A stretch of DNA of 23,010 bases from Halomonas sp. (GTDB lineage Bacteria; Pseudomonadota; Gammaproteobacteria; Pseudomonadales; Halomonadaceae). The translations under genes and the position numbers were made by a program. A model generated the notes under the pieces. The model ran no database searches and was not told the origin of the DNA. It was given only the letters and a program-made list of their open reading frames with translations. The stretch is from assembly GCA_007129225.1 (NCBI GenBank), contig SKVX01000453.1, positions 1 to 23,010 on the forward strand, given 5' to 3'. Shown here in pieces: positions 1 to 6,542 of the stretch (position 1 is its first letter; the number at the start of each line of letters is the position of its first letter).

Positions 1-99
1 GCGACTGGAGGCCGCAGGCCTCCCGGCGGTGTTGCCGACGCCAACGATCACCGCCAACGCGGCGGCCTCCGCCGAGGCGCCTGGCGGCGCCAGTCGCGA
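1..99. repeat. GC-rich palindromic interspersed repeat, copy 1 (may continue left of the window)
   Basis: The block opens with GCGACTGGAGG followed by the hairpin GGAGGCC-gca-GGCCTCC (7-23) and CCGGCGGTGTTGCC. It closes with CCAGTCGC at 90-97, the reverse complement of GCGACTGG at 1-8, so the unit is bounded by inverted repeats. The same core recurs at 191-225 and, inverted, at 14115-14150. The inverted copy also shares the later part (CACCGCCAACG and CGCCTCCGCC), so the full element is roughly 90-100 bp. It is non-coding; ORFs across it are chance products of high GC. I infer a REP-like dispersed element. Confidence 0.7.
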
Positions 100-167
100 T
101 GGAAACTCGGGGCGCCGAACCGAGCGCTCCAACAGTGACTCTCTCCACCCACGGTGCGGCGCCATTC

Positions 168-227
168 TGTAGGAGGAAGCTTCAGCTCACGACTGGAGGC
201 CGCAGGCCTCCCGGCGGTGTTGCCGGC
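168..227. repeat. GC-rich palindromic interspersed repeat, copy 2 (short form)
   Basis: The core GACTGGAGGCCGCAGGCCTC plus CCGGCGGTGTTGCCG (191-226) is identical to copy 1. It is preceded by CTGTAGGAGGAAGCTTCAGCTCAC (168-190), whose AGCTTCAGCT part is a small imperfect palindrome; copy 3 has a related AGCTCTAGCTCGCGACTGG flank on the opposite strand. The copy ends only about 8 bp beyond the purN stop codon, so it lies in the 3' untranslated region of the purMN transcript, where its hairpin could protect or end the RNA. Confidence 0.7.
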
Positions 228-234
228 GTCGCCA

Positions 235-993
235 CTACTCTTCGTCCAGTTCCTCGTCGAGCTCTTCCGCCGCATCGGCATGGGAGAGGCGCAGCCCCTG
301 GGGCGGCAGCCGGGTGCCGTCCAGGGTCGCGCCGTCGCCCTCCAGTCGCAGGCGGCCTTCCAGGAACCACTTCACGGCGATGGGGTAGATCAGGTGCTCC
401 CGGCTATGCACCTTCTGCTGGAGGCTGGCCTCGGTTTCCACCTCGGCGATGTCCACGGCGGCCTGGATCACCACCGGCCCGCTGTCGAGCTCCTCGGTGA
501 CGAAGTGCACGCTGCAGCCATGCTCGGCGATACCGTCGGCAAGCGCCTTGGCGTGGGTATTCAGTCCCTGGTAGGCAGGCAGCAGCGAGGGGTGGATATT
601 GAGCATCCGCCCCAGGTAGCGCTGCACGAAGCGGGGGGTCAGGATGCGCATGAAGCCGGCCAGTACGATCAGGTCGGGCTGATGGCGGTCGATGACCTTG
701 ATCAGGGCGCCGTCGTAGGCTTCGCGGCTGTCGTACTCCCGGTGGGGCAGGGCCACCGCATCGATGCCGGCATCCCGCGCCCTCACCAGGCCGTAGGCAT
801 CCGCCACATTGGAAACGACCGCCACGATCTCGCCACCGAGTTCATCATGATTCTGGGCATCGATCAGCGCCTGCAGGTTGCTGCCGCTGCCGGAGATGAG
901 TACGACAACCCGACGAGTCTCGCTGGGCTCGGGGGTGAAATCGTTCAGGGTGTCGCTCTGTGGCGCATCATGGGTAAAGCCGGGATCACTCAT
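235..993 (-). CDS. purN: Phosphoribosylglycinamide formyltransferase (GAR transformylase 1)
   Basis: PurN transfers the formyl group of 10-formyl-tetrahydrofolate to glycinamide ribonucleotide, the third step of purine synthesis, in the cytosol. The protein (252 residues) has the family's N-terminal phosphate-binding stretch (VVLISGSGSNLQAL), the catalytic NIHPSLLP (Asn and His) and the HFVTEELDSGP segment with the catalytic Asp. The ATG overlaps the purM stop by 4 bp (ATGA), which fixes the start and indicates translational coupling. Oddities: about 28 residues precede the core, and the C-terminus is a repetitive acidic tail (EELDEELDEE); the usual length is near 210. The acidic tail fits a halophile-type proteome. 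Confidence 0.96.
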   Translation of the reverse strand: MSDPGFTHDAPQSDTLNDFTPEPSETRRVVVLISGSGSNLQALIDAQNHDELGGEIVAVVSNVADAYGLVRARDAGIDAVALPHREYDSREAYDGALIKVIDRHQPDLIVLAGFMRILTPRFVQRYLGRMLNIHPSLLPAYQGLNTHAKALADGIAEHGCSVHFVTEELDSGPVVIQAAVDIAEVETEASLQQKVHSREHLIYPIAVKWFLEGRLRLEGDGATLDGTRLPPQGLRLSHADAAEELDEELDEE

Positions 994-2066
994 GCCTTCA
1001 GATTCTCCAGCCGAACCGGATCTTCGTCCTGTTGGCGGGCGGTGATCTCGCCGATGCGATAGACCGTCTCGCCCTGTGCCTGGAGGTGGGCGCGCGCCTT
1101 GTCGGCCTGGTCGGCGGGAACCACGACGACCATGCCGATACCGCAGTTCAGCACCCGGTGCATCTCGTGCTCGTCGACGTTGCCCTGCTCCTGCAGCCAG
1201 TCGAAGACCTTGGGGCGCGTCCAGCTGGCGACGTCGATACGGGCGCCGAGGGTCTCGGGCAATACCCGCGGAATGTTCTCCAGCAGGCCGCCACCGGTGA
1301 TATGGGACAGCGCATGGACCGCCACGCCACTCTCCTTGATCAATGACAGCAGCGGCTTGACGTAGATACGGGTGGGGGCGAGCAGGGCATCGCCCAAGGG
1401 GCGGCCGTCCACGGCGATATCGAGGGAGGCGCCGCTCACCTCGAGAATCTTCCGAATCAGCGAATAGCCGTTGGAGTGGGGGCCCGAGGAGGCGATGCCG
1501 AGCAGCACGTCGCCTTCGGCCACCTTGCTGCCGTCGAGGATCTCGGACTTCTCGACCACGCCGACACAGAAACCGGCCAGGTCGTAGTCGTTGCCTTCGT
1601 ACATGCCGGGCATCTCGGCGGTTTCGCCACCCACCAGGGCGCATCCCGACCGCTCGCAGCCCTCGCCGATACCGGTGACCACGTCCGCGGCGATGTCCAC
1701 ATCCAGCTTGCCCGTGGCATAGTAGTCGAGGAAGAACAGCGGTTCGGCGCCGGCCACCACCAGGTCGTTGACGCACATGGCGACGAGATCGATGCCGATG
1801 GTGTCATGCTTGCCAAGATCCATGGCGAGACGCAGTTTGGTACCGACGCCGTCGGTACCGGACACCAGTACCGGCTCGCGGTAGCCTGTCGGCAGCTCGC
1901 ACAGAGCGCCGAAGCCGCCGAGCCCGCCCATCACCTCCGGGCGCGTGGTGCGTTTGGCGACGCCCTTGATACGGTCGACCAGGGCGTTTCCGGCGTCGAT
2001 GTCGACACCGGCGTCCTTGTAGCTGAGCGCTGCCTTGGACGACTGGGCGGAAGTGGAGTCGGTCAT
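990..2066 (-). CDS. purM: Phosphoribosylformylglycinamidine cyclo-ligase (AIR synthetase)
   Basis: PurM closes the imidazole ring of AIR using ATP, the fifth step of purine synthesis. The 358-residue protein carries the family landmarks: SYKDAGVDIDAGN near the N-terminus, GGLGGFGALCEL, the ATP/substrate loop GTDGVGTKLRLA, the DLVAMCVNDLVVAGAEPLFFLDYYATGKLD stretch and GGETAEMPGMY. Length is slightly above the usual 345 because of a short N-terminal extension. It is the first gene of a purMN operon (ATGA overlap with purN). Its promoter must lie in the 169 bp shared with the divergent permease gene; no PurR-type box was recognised there. Confidence 0.97.
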   Translation of the reverse strand: MTDSTSAQSSKAALSYKDAGVDIDAGNALVDRIKGVAKRTTRPEVMGGLGGFGALCELPTGYREPVLVSGTDGVGTKLRLAMDLGKHDTIGIDLVAMCVNDLVVAGAEPLFFLDYYATGKLDVDIAADVVTGIGEGCERSGCALVGGETAEMPGMYEGNDYDLAGFCVGVVEKSEILDGSKVAEGDVLLGIASSGPHSNGYSLIRKILEVSGASLDIAVDGRPLGDALLAPTRIYVKPLLSLIKESGVAVHALSHITGGGLLENIPRVLPETLGARIDVASWTRPKVFDWLQEQGNVDEHEMHRVLNCGIGMVVVVPADQADKARAHLQAQGETVYRIGEITARQQDEDPVRLENLKA

Positions 2067-2126
2067 GGCCTGTCCTGTATAAAGTCGCGGTTAGTGTGAC
2101 GCCGTCGCGGTAACATCGGCATGGCG

Positions 2127-2152
2127 CGTCGATTGCCCGGAGCGAATCGACG
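2127..2152. promoter_or_regulatory. Inverted repeat between purM and the divergent permease gene
   Basis: CGTCGATT (2127-2134) and AATCGACG (2145-2152) are perfect 8-bp inverted repeats around a 10-bp spacer. The site lies in the divergent intergenic region, just upstream of the candidate -35 of the plus-strand operon, where a dimeric regulator could bind. The binding protein is not known; the function is inferred from symmetry and position only. Confidence 0.35.
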
Positions 2153-2156
2153 AGCG

Positions 2157-2185
2157 TGGGCAAGATCGGGCGGGAATTGTAGCAT
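2157..2185 (+). promoter_or_regulatory. Candidate sigma70 promoter for the permease-hda operon
   Basis: TGGGCA (2157-2162), a 17-bp spacer and TAGCAT (2180-2185) approximate the -35/-10 consensus at 4/6 each. The predicted start of transcription near 2192 leaves a leader of about 44 nt before the ATG at 2236. Confidence 0.35.
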
Positions 2186-2235
2186 CACGGCGCACGGCCC
2201 GCATTGTCGTGGTCGTCCAACGCAGGGAGTGTGGG

Positions 2236-3312
2236 ATGCGCAGAGAGTGGTGGATTCTGATTGCCGCAGTCGCGATGCTGTGGCTGCTGTTCCAGTTGGA
2301 AGCGATGCTGACGCCGTTCATCGCCGGCATGATCCTGGCGTACCTGGCCGATCCCCTGGCCAATCGGTTCCAGCAATGGGGACTGTCGCGGACGCTGGCG
2401 GTCTGCGTCGTCTTCCTGTTGCTGTCGCTGATCCTGGGCCTGGCGCTGCTGGTTCTGATACCTCTGGCCGTCCAGCAGGTCAGGCAGTTCGGCCAGTTGG
2501 TGCCCGGTATCTTCGAATGGGTGGAAACGGTGCTTGCCCCCCAGATCCGGGGCTGGACCGGGCTGGATGTCGCAGCGGATCTGGAAAACGTGCAGGAGAC
2601 CCTCGCCGAGCATTGGCAGGATGCCGGCGGTTATCTCGCCCAGTTCCTGGGCCAGATCGGACGCTCGGGCATGGCCTTCGTCACCTGGGTGACCTATGTG
2701 GCACTGATTCCCGTAGTGACCTTCTACCTGTTGCTGGACTGGGGGCGGTTGCTCGATAACCTGCGCAACCTGATGCCGCGTCAATGGGAGCCCGAGGCGG
2801 TGCGTCTGGTCTCCCGCTGTGATGAGGTGCTGTCGGCCTTTCTGCGAGGCCAGTTGCTGGTCATGCTGACCCTTGGGGCCATCTACGCCATCGGGCTGAC
2901 CCTGATGGGGGTTCGCTTCGGCCTCTTGATCGGCATGGTGGCGGGTCTGGCCAGTATCGTTCCCTTCCTGGGCTTCATCGTCGGCATCAGTGTGGCGCTG
3001 ATCGTGGCCTTCTTTCAGTTCGGTAGCTGGCTGGCGCTGGTGGGTGTCGTGGGTGTGTTCAGCTTCGGGCAGATCATCGAAAGCACCGTGCTGCAGCCCA
3101 AGCTGCTGGGTGACAAGATCGGACTTCATCCGGTCGCCGTGATCTTTGCCGTGCTGGCAGGGGGGACGCTGTTTGGTTTTACCGGTGTTCTGCTGGCGCT
3201 GCCGGCAGCGGCGGTGATCATGGTACTCTTGCGTGAACTGAAGGATCGTTACAAGCGCAGCAGCTTGTACGATGCCGGGCTACGCAAGAGACACGACGAG
3301 GATTCTTCATGA
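2236..3312 (+). CDS. AI-2E transporter / PerM family inner-membrane protein
   Basis: This is an inner-membrane protein of about 358 residues with the family pattern: two N-terminal hydrophobic helices (WWILIAAVAMLWLLFQLEAM and a segment after LADPLANRFQQWG), a long amphipathic middle region, then five or so helices towards the C-terminus including GVRFGLLIGMVAGLASIVPFLGFIVG and GQIIESTVLQPKLLGDKIGLHPVAVIFAVLAGG, a strongly conserved family signature. Members export diverse small molecules or ions, so the substrate is not predictable. I prefer ATG 2236 over the in-frame GTG 2209 because AGGGAG lies 6 bp upstream. Its stop overlaps the hda start (ATGA), so the two genes are co-translated; this pairing next to purMN is common in gammaproteobacteria. 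Confidence 0.93.
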   Translation: MRREWWILIAAVAMLWLLFQLEAMLTPFIAGMILAYLADPLANRFQQWGLSRTLAVCVVFLLLSLILGLALLVLIPLAVQQVRQFGQLVPGIFEWVETVLAPQIRGWTGLDVAADLENVQETLAEHWQDAGGYLAQFLGQIGRSGMAFVTWVTYVALIPVVTFYLLLDWGRLLDNLRNLMPRQWEPEAVRLVSRCDEVLSAFLRGQLLVMLTLGAIYAIGLTLMGVRFGLLIGMVAGLASIVPFLGFIVGISVALIVAFFQFGSWLALVGVVGVFSFGQIIESTVLQPKLLGDKIGLHPVAVIFAVLAGGTLFGFTGVLLALPAAAVIMVLLRELKDRYKRSSLYDAGLRKRHDEDSS

Positions 3313-4010
3313 GCCGAGCACCGGCGCAGCTGCCGCTGGGAGTGAGTCTGCGTGACGATGCCACCTTCGACAGCTTTCTGCCGGGCGCCAACGTCACCCT
3401 GCTGGAGACGCTGACCCAGCAGCTTGGCGAAAGCGGCGAGCCCTTCGTCTACCTGTGGGGGGCTGCCGGCACCGGCCGAACCCATCTGCTACAGGCCGCC
3501 TGCCATGCGGCATCCAGCCGGGATCTCCGTGCGCTCTATCTCCCGCTCGAGGATCTGGGGCACTTTCCGCCGCTGATGCTGGAGGAGGTCGAGCGACTCG
3601 ACCTGGTGGCCATTGACGACGTGGATGCGGTGGTGGGACGAAAGCGCTGGGAAGAGGGGCTCTTCCATGCCTTCAACCGGCTACGCGATGCCGGTAAGCA
3701 CCTGCTCATGGCCTCTGCCGTCTCGCCGCGCCAGCTACCGGTGAAACTGCCGGACCTGGCGTCACGCTTGACCTGGGGCGTCACTTTCCACCTCCAGGGG
3801 CTCGACGATACCGAACGCTTGCAGGCGCTGCAGCTGCGCGCCCGGGTTCGCGGCATGCAGCTGCCGGACGAAGTGGGCCGCTACATACTGCACCGCGGGC
3901 CGCGCGGCTTGGGCGAGCTCTGCGAATCGCTGGCGGTGCTCGACCGAGCCTCGCTCACCGCCCAGCGCAAGCTGACGATTCCGTTCGTCAAGCAGGCGCT
4001 GGGCTGGTAG
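3309..4010 (+). CDS. hda: DnaA regulatory inactivator Hda
   Basis: Hda is an AAA+ protein related to the ATPase domain of DnaA. With the DNA-loaded sliding clamp it stimulates hydrolysis of DnaA-bound ATP after initiation (RIDA), preventing re-replication. The N-terminus has a clamp-binding motif (QLPLGV, residues 7-12). The Walker A region is GAAGTGRTH (51-59) with Arg in place of the usual Lys, as in other Hda proteins. The Walker B-like LVAIDDVDAV follows near residue 97, and the C-terminal lid carries LHRGPRGLGELCESLAVLDRASL. At 233 residues it is normal for the family and lacks the DnaA DNA-binding domain. The start overlaps the upstream stop by 4 bp, and GAGGA precedes it. Confidence 0.95.
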   Translation: MSRAPAQLPLGVSLRDDATFDSFLPGANVTLLETLTQQLGESGEPFVYLWGAAGTGRTHLLQAACHAASSRDLRALYLPLEDLGHFPPLMLEEVERLDLVAIDDVDAVVGRKRWEEGLFHAFNRLRDAGKHLLMASAVSPRQLPVKLPDLASRLTWGVTFHLQGLDDTERLQALQLRARVRGMQLPDEVGRYILHRGPRGLGELCESLAVLDRASLTAQRKLTIPFVKQALGW

Positions 4011-4035
4011 GCAGAGCCAGGTTTTCGTCTCAAGA

Positions 4036-4584
4036 TCATCGGCTCAGGTTGACTTCCAATCGCTGGCCATTGCGTAGCGATACCTGACGGATGATGGCCT
4101 GTCGCAGGCCGTTGCCGGGAGTCAACACGCTCCCCATCACATAGAACTCGCCGGCGGGAAGCCCTTGTAGGCTGAATTGTCCGTTACCATCAGTGCGGGT
4201 CGTATGGGTGAACGCCTGGGCGCGGGGGTCTGCAGGTTCTACCGCGCGGCCCGCCAGCGCATGTTCGGCGGCCTCGGCGGAATAGGTGGTTACCGGTGCT
4301 ACCGCCACGGTCTCCCCCGCACCCGGCATGCCGTTCAAGGTCAGGCGGCCACTGATCTCCGCGGAGCCAGATCGTTCCAGGCTGGCATACTCCCGGTCGG
4401 GAAAGGCGACCTGGCGGGCGACCCGGTCCGGGGCGACCCTGCCCGGATCAGCCGGTTCGACTTCCGGTGGGCGCTCGTCGCCGATATCGATGACCTCGAT
4501 TCGCTCGGGTGGCGGCCCGGGTTCCATCATCTGGCAGCCGGCAAGAGTGAGGCCGAGCAGCGCTACTGGAATCCACGCTTTCAT
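4036..4584 (-). CDS. Lipoprotein with carboxypeptidase regulatory-like (beta-sandwich) domain
   Basis: The protein (182 residues) begins with a type II signal peptide, MKAWIPVALLGLTLAGC, with lipidation expected at Cys17; residues QMMEP after the Cys lack Asp at +2, so outer-membrane sorting is plausible. A Pro/Glu-rich linker (about 20-60) leads to a domain of the type SGRLTLNG...TRTDGNGQFSLQGLPAGEFYVMGSV, typical of CarboxypepD_reg-like beta-sandwiches found in many surface proteins. No enzymatic residues are evident, so the role is unknown, perhaps envelope binding or structure. I chose ATG 4584 rather than an upstream ATG at 4635 because the signal peptide starts there and GAGGA precedes it. 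It converges on hda with a 25-bp gap. Confidence 0.85.
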   Translation of the reverse strand: MKAWIPVALLGLTLAGCQMMEPGPPPERIEVIDIGDERPPEVEPADPGRVAPDRVARQVAFPDREYASLERSGSAEISGRLTLNGMPGAGETVAVAPVTTYSAEAAEHALAGRAVEPADPRAQAFTHTTRTDGNGQFSLQGLPAGEFYVMGSVLTPGNGLRQAIIRQVSLRNGQRLEVNLSR

Positions 4585-4684
4585 CTGTTGTTTCCTCGTG
4601 ATTCGCCCGTGCACCTTGAGAATAAACGATGTCACCGGTCAGGCGACAGCCTCATAGGCTCATGACCGTGTCCCCATAACAGGA

Positions 4685-4715
4685 AAGGCCCGCCGATCGA
4701 TGATCGGCGGGCCTT
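4685..4715 (-). terminator. Hairpin terminator downstream of the phasin gene
   Basis: AAGGCCCGCCGATC (4685-4698) and GATCGGCGGGCCTT (4702-4715) form a perfect 14-bp stem with a 3-nt loop, 36 bp beyond the phasin stop codon. Read on the minus strand it is followed by CCTTTCCTG, only a weak U-tract. It also separates the phasin from the lipoprotein gene. Confidence 0.75.
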
Positions 4716-4750
4716 GTCGTCATGCCGGCCTCAGGGGCCGGCCACCGGCT

Positions 4751-5131
4751 TTACTTGCTAGCCTTGGTGGCAGTTTCCTGGGCCTGCTTGACGTTGGTCT
4801 CGGCCAGCTTCTGGCTCTTCTGCACGAAGTCCTGCTGCAGGGAGGCGACCTTCTCGGCGTCACCCTTCAGGCGCTCGGTCAGCTCTTTGGCGACCTGCTG
4901 CTGGCCTTCCATGTAAGCACGGAGGCCTTCGGCGTCCTTGACGTTCATCAGGCTGCGCACCTGGGCCAGGCCGGTATCGGAATAGGCCTTGGTGGCGTCC
5001 AGTTGGGCGTTGACCAGCTTTTCGGTGTAGTCGACGCTCAGCGCTGCAAAAGCGCGGGCCGGGGCAAAGAACATTGACTCGAACTGCTTGGTGTCAAACT
5101 GCTTGGTATCGAAGTTGAATGCATTCATCAT
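4751..5131 (-). CDS. phaP: Phasin family protein (polyhydroxyalkanoate granule-associated)
   Basis: Phasins coat polyhydroxyalkanoate granules and set their size and number. The 126-residue protein is almost entirely amphipathic helix and matches the phasin_2 pattern: an FNFDTKQF-type start, FFAPARAFAALSVDYTEKLVNAQLDATKAYSDTGLAQVRSL, then GLRAYMEGQQQVAKELTERLKGDAEKVASLQQDFVQKSQKLAETNVKQAQE, and a Lys/Ala-rich end. The start at 5131 (MMNAF) has GGAGG 8 bp upstream; the next ATG at 5128 is almost as good. Residues DTKQF occur twice in tandem near the N-terminus. A strong terminator follows and a palindrome lies upstream, so the gene is probably a single-gene unit. The symbol is a family name; the paralogue number is unknown. 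Confidence 0.9.
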   Translation of the reverse strand: MMNAFNFDTKQFDTKQFESMFFAPARAFAALSVDYTEKLVNAQLDATKAYSDTGLAQVRSLMNVKDAEGLRAYMEGQQQVAKELTERLKGDAEKVASLQQDFVQKSQKLAETNVKQAQETATKASK

Positions 5132-5183
5132 GATAGGAACCTCCAGGTTCTTGATAAGAGATCGAACGGGAGATCCCGCTCTG

Positions 5184-5221
5184 TTGCAATGCACAATAGC
5201 AGAGCCATTTGTGCACTGCAA
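5184..5221 (-). promoter_or_regulatory. Palindromic site upstream of the phasin gene, possible PhaR operator
   Basis: TTGCAATGCACAA (5184-5196) and TTGTGCACTGCAA (5209-5221) are inverted repeats matching at 12 of 13 positions with a 12-bp spacer, 53-90 bp upstream of the phasin start. Each arm contains a TGCA(A/C)TGCA-like core. PhaR repressors of phasin genes are known to bind TGC/GCA-rich palindromes, so control by PhaR is a reasonable inference but is not shown by the sequence. Confidence 0.5.
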
Positions 5222-5236
5222 CATCGATTTTGCAAT

Positions 5237-6304
5237 TTAGCGGAACGGCACAAATAGGCCGCTGGTCCCGTTCCGCTGGAGGGGCGCAGCGTCAGGGGGG
5301 CACTCGACCCGGTTGCGGCCGTTGCGCTTGGCCTGCAGCAGCAGGGTGTCGGCTCGATGAATCAGATCATCCATCGACCGGTCGTCATGCGCTCGGGAGG
5401 CAATGCCAATACTGACAGAGAGCCGGCCGGCCTCCTGGAGGGTTTTGATCAGCCGCTCGGCGATGGCTCTTGCCCCCAGGATGTCCGTCTCGGGCAGTAC
5501 GATAACGAACTCGTCGCCGCCGTATCGACCCACCAGATCGCAATCGCGAACCATTGCCAACGTCGCCTGGGCCACGGTTCTCAACGCGTGGTCCCCGGCC
5601 AGGTGGCCTAGCTCATCGTTGATGAGCTTGAAATTGTCGATGTCGAGCATCATCAGGCATAGCGCTAGCTCGTAGCGGGAGGCGCGCCTGAATTCGTTAT
5701 CGGCCAGTTCGAGAAGATGTCGGCGGTTATAGGTCTCCGTGAGACAGTCATGGGTGGCCAGGTAGGTCAAGTGGAGGTTGGCAGCCATCAGCTCGTTCGT
5801 GCGCGCCATGACCCGGCGTTCCAGCTCCCATTCCAGCTCCTGAGGGCCCGGCTGTGTAGAGGCCCAGAGAGAGTCGTGGACGATCCCGAGCAGATGCGTC
5901 ATTTCACCCAGCGGGTTGGCGATCGGCACCAGCAGGACCTGTCGGCGGCCCTCGCACTGTTGGCCCTCCCTGTCGAGGAAGCAGCCGGTGGCCTCATAGC
6001 GAACCGGCATGTCCTCCTCCACGCAGCGGGCGCAGTGGGCGATCACATCATCGCTGAACGGTGAGGGGAAAAGGTGGGCCAAGTGCTTGCCTTCCAGGCT
6101 CGGTTCGCTCTCCAGCCGGGCTTGCTGTGCGGGGTTGATGGCCTCGATGACGAAGCTCTCGCAACCTTCTATTCGCACCAGGAACATCTGTTCCGGGAAA
6201 AACTCCCACAGGCTCATCAATACTGCGCCGGCGTTGCTGCCGAGCCGGTTGAGACAGTCCTGTGTAAGCCAGTTTGACGATAGCATTGTCTTGCCCCCCT
6301 GCAT
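5237..6304 (-). CDS. PAS-GGDEF diguanylate cyclase
   Basis: This enzyme is expected to make cyclic di-GMP from two GTP. The C-terminal GGDEF domain is intact: DCLTETYNRRHLLE at its start, LCLMMLDIDNFKLINDELGHLAGD (metal-binding Asp and base-contacting residues), the active-site GGDEF loop at about residues 262-266, and SVSIGIA. An RDCD motif at 253-256 sits exactly five residues before GGDEF and is a canonical RxxD inhibitory site, so product inhibition is expected. The N-terminal ~180 residues resemble a PAS sensor (FLVRIEGCESFVIEAINPAQQ) joined by a helical linker; no membrane segment is seen. Start choice is uncertain: 6304 has GGAG 8 bp upstream, 6286 has a G-rich site, and 6373 has no ribosome binding site. 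Confidence 0.92.
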   Translation of the reverse strand: MQGGKTMLSSNWLTQDCLNRLGSNAGAVLMSLWEFFPEQMFLVRIEGCESFVIEAINPAQQARLESEPSLEGKHLAHLFPSPFSDDVIAHCARCVEEDMPVRYEATGCFLDREGQQCEGRRQVLLVPIANPLGEMTHLLGIVHDSLWASTQPGPQELEWELERRVMARTNELMAANLHLTYLATHDCLTETYNRRHLLELADNEFRRASRYELALCLMMLDIDNFKLINDELGHLAGDHALRTVAQATLAMVRDCDLVGRYGGDEFVIVLPETDILGARAIAERLIKTLQEAGRLSVSIGIASRAHDDRSMDDLIHRADTLLLQAKRNGRNRVECPPDAAPLQRNGTSGLFVPFR

Positions 6305-6502
6305 GACGGTGACTCCGTTCGTGGCCGTGATGACTGGCACAAGCCTGTCCTTGCCGATATCGCGGTGCAGCATTAATACTAGTTTGGCTTGTCATGCCTT
6401 GCTGCATGGTTTTCATCATCCCATCTGCTAGTTTCACTGCCTGCGCGTGACATCCAGGCATGACGGTTTCCACCTTTCACCACGACAGCCACCTACTACA
6501 CT

Positions 6503-6521
6503 TTCAAGGCAAACCCTTGAA
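6503..6521. promoter_or_regulatory. Inverted repeat just upstream of the FNR-type regulator gene
   Basis: TTCAAGG (6503-6509) and CCTTGAA (6515-6521) are perfect 7-bp inverted repeats with a 5-bp spacer, ending 21 bp before the ATG at 6543. The arms differ from the FNR consensus TTGAT-N4-ATCAA. It may be an operator for autoregulation or a small leader hairpin. Confidence 0.35.
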
Positions 6522-6542
6522 TCCAGAGGGTAGGGGGCTTCC

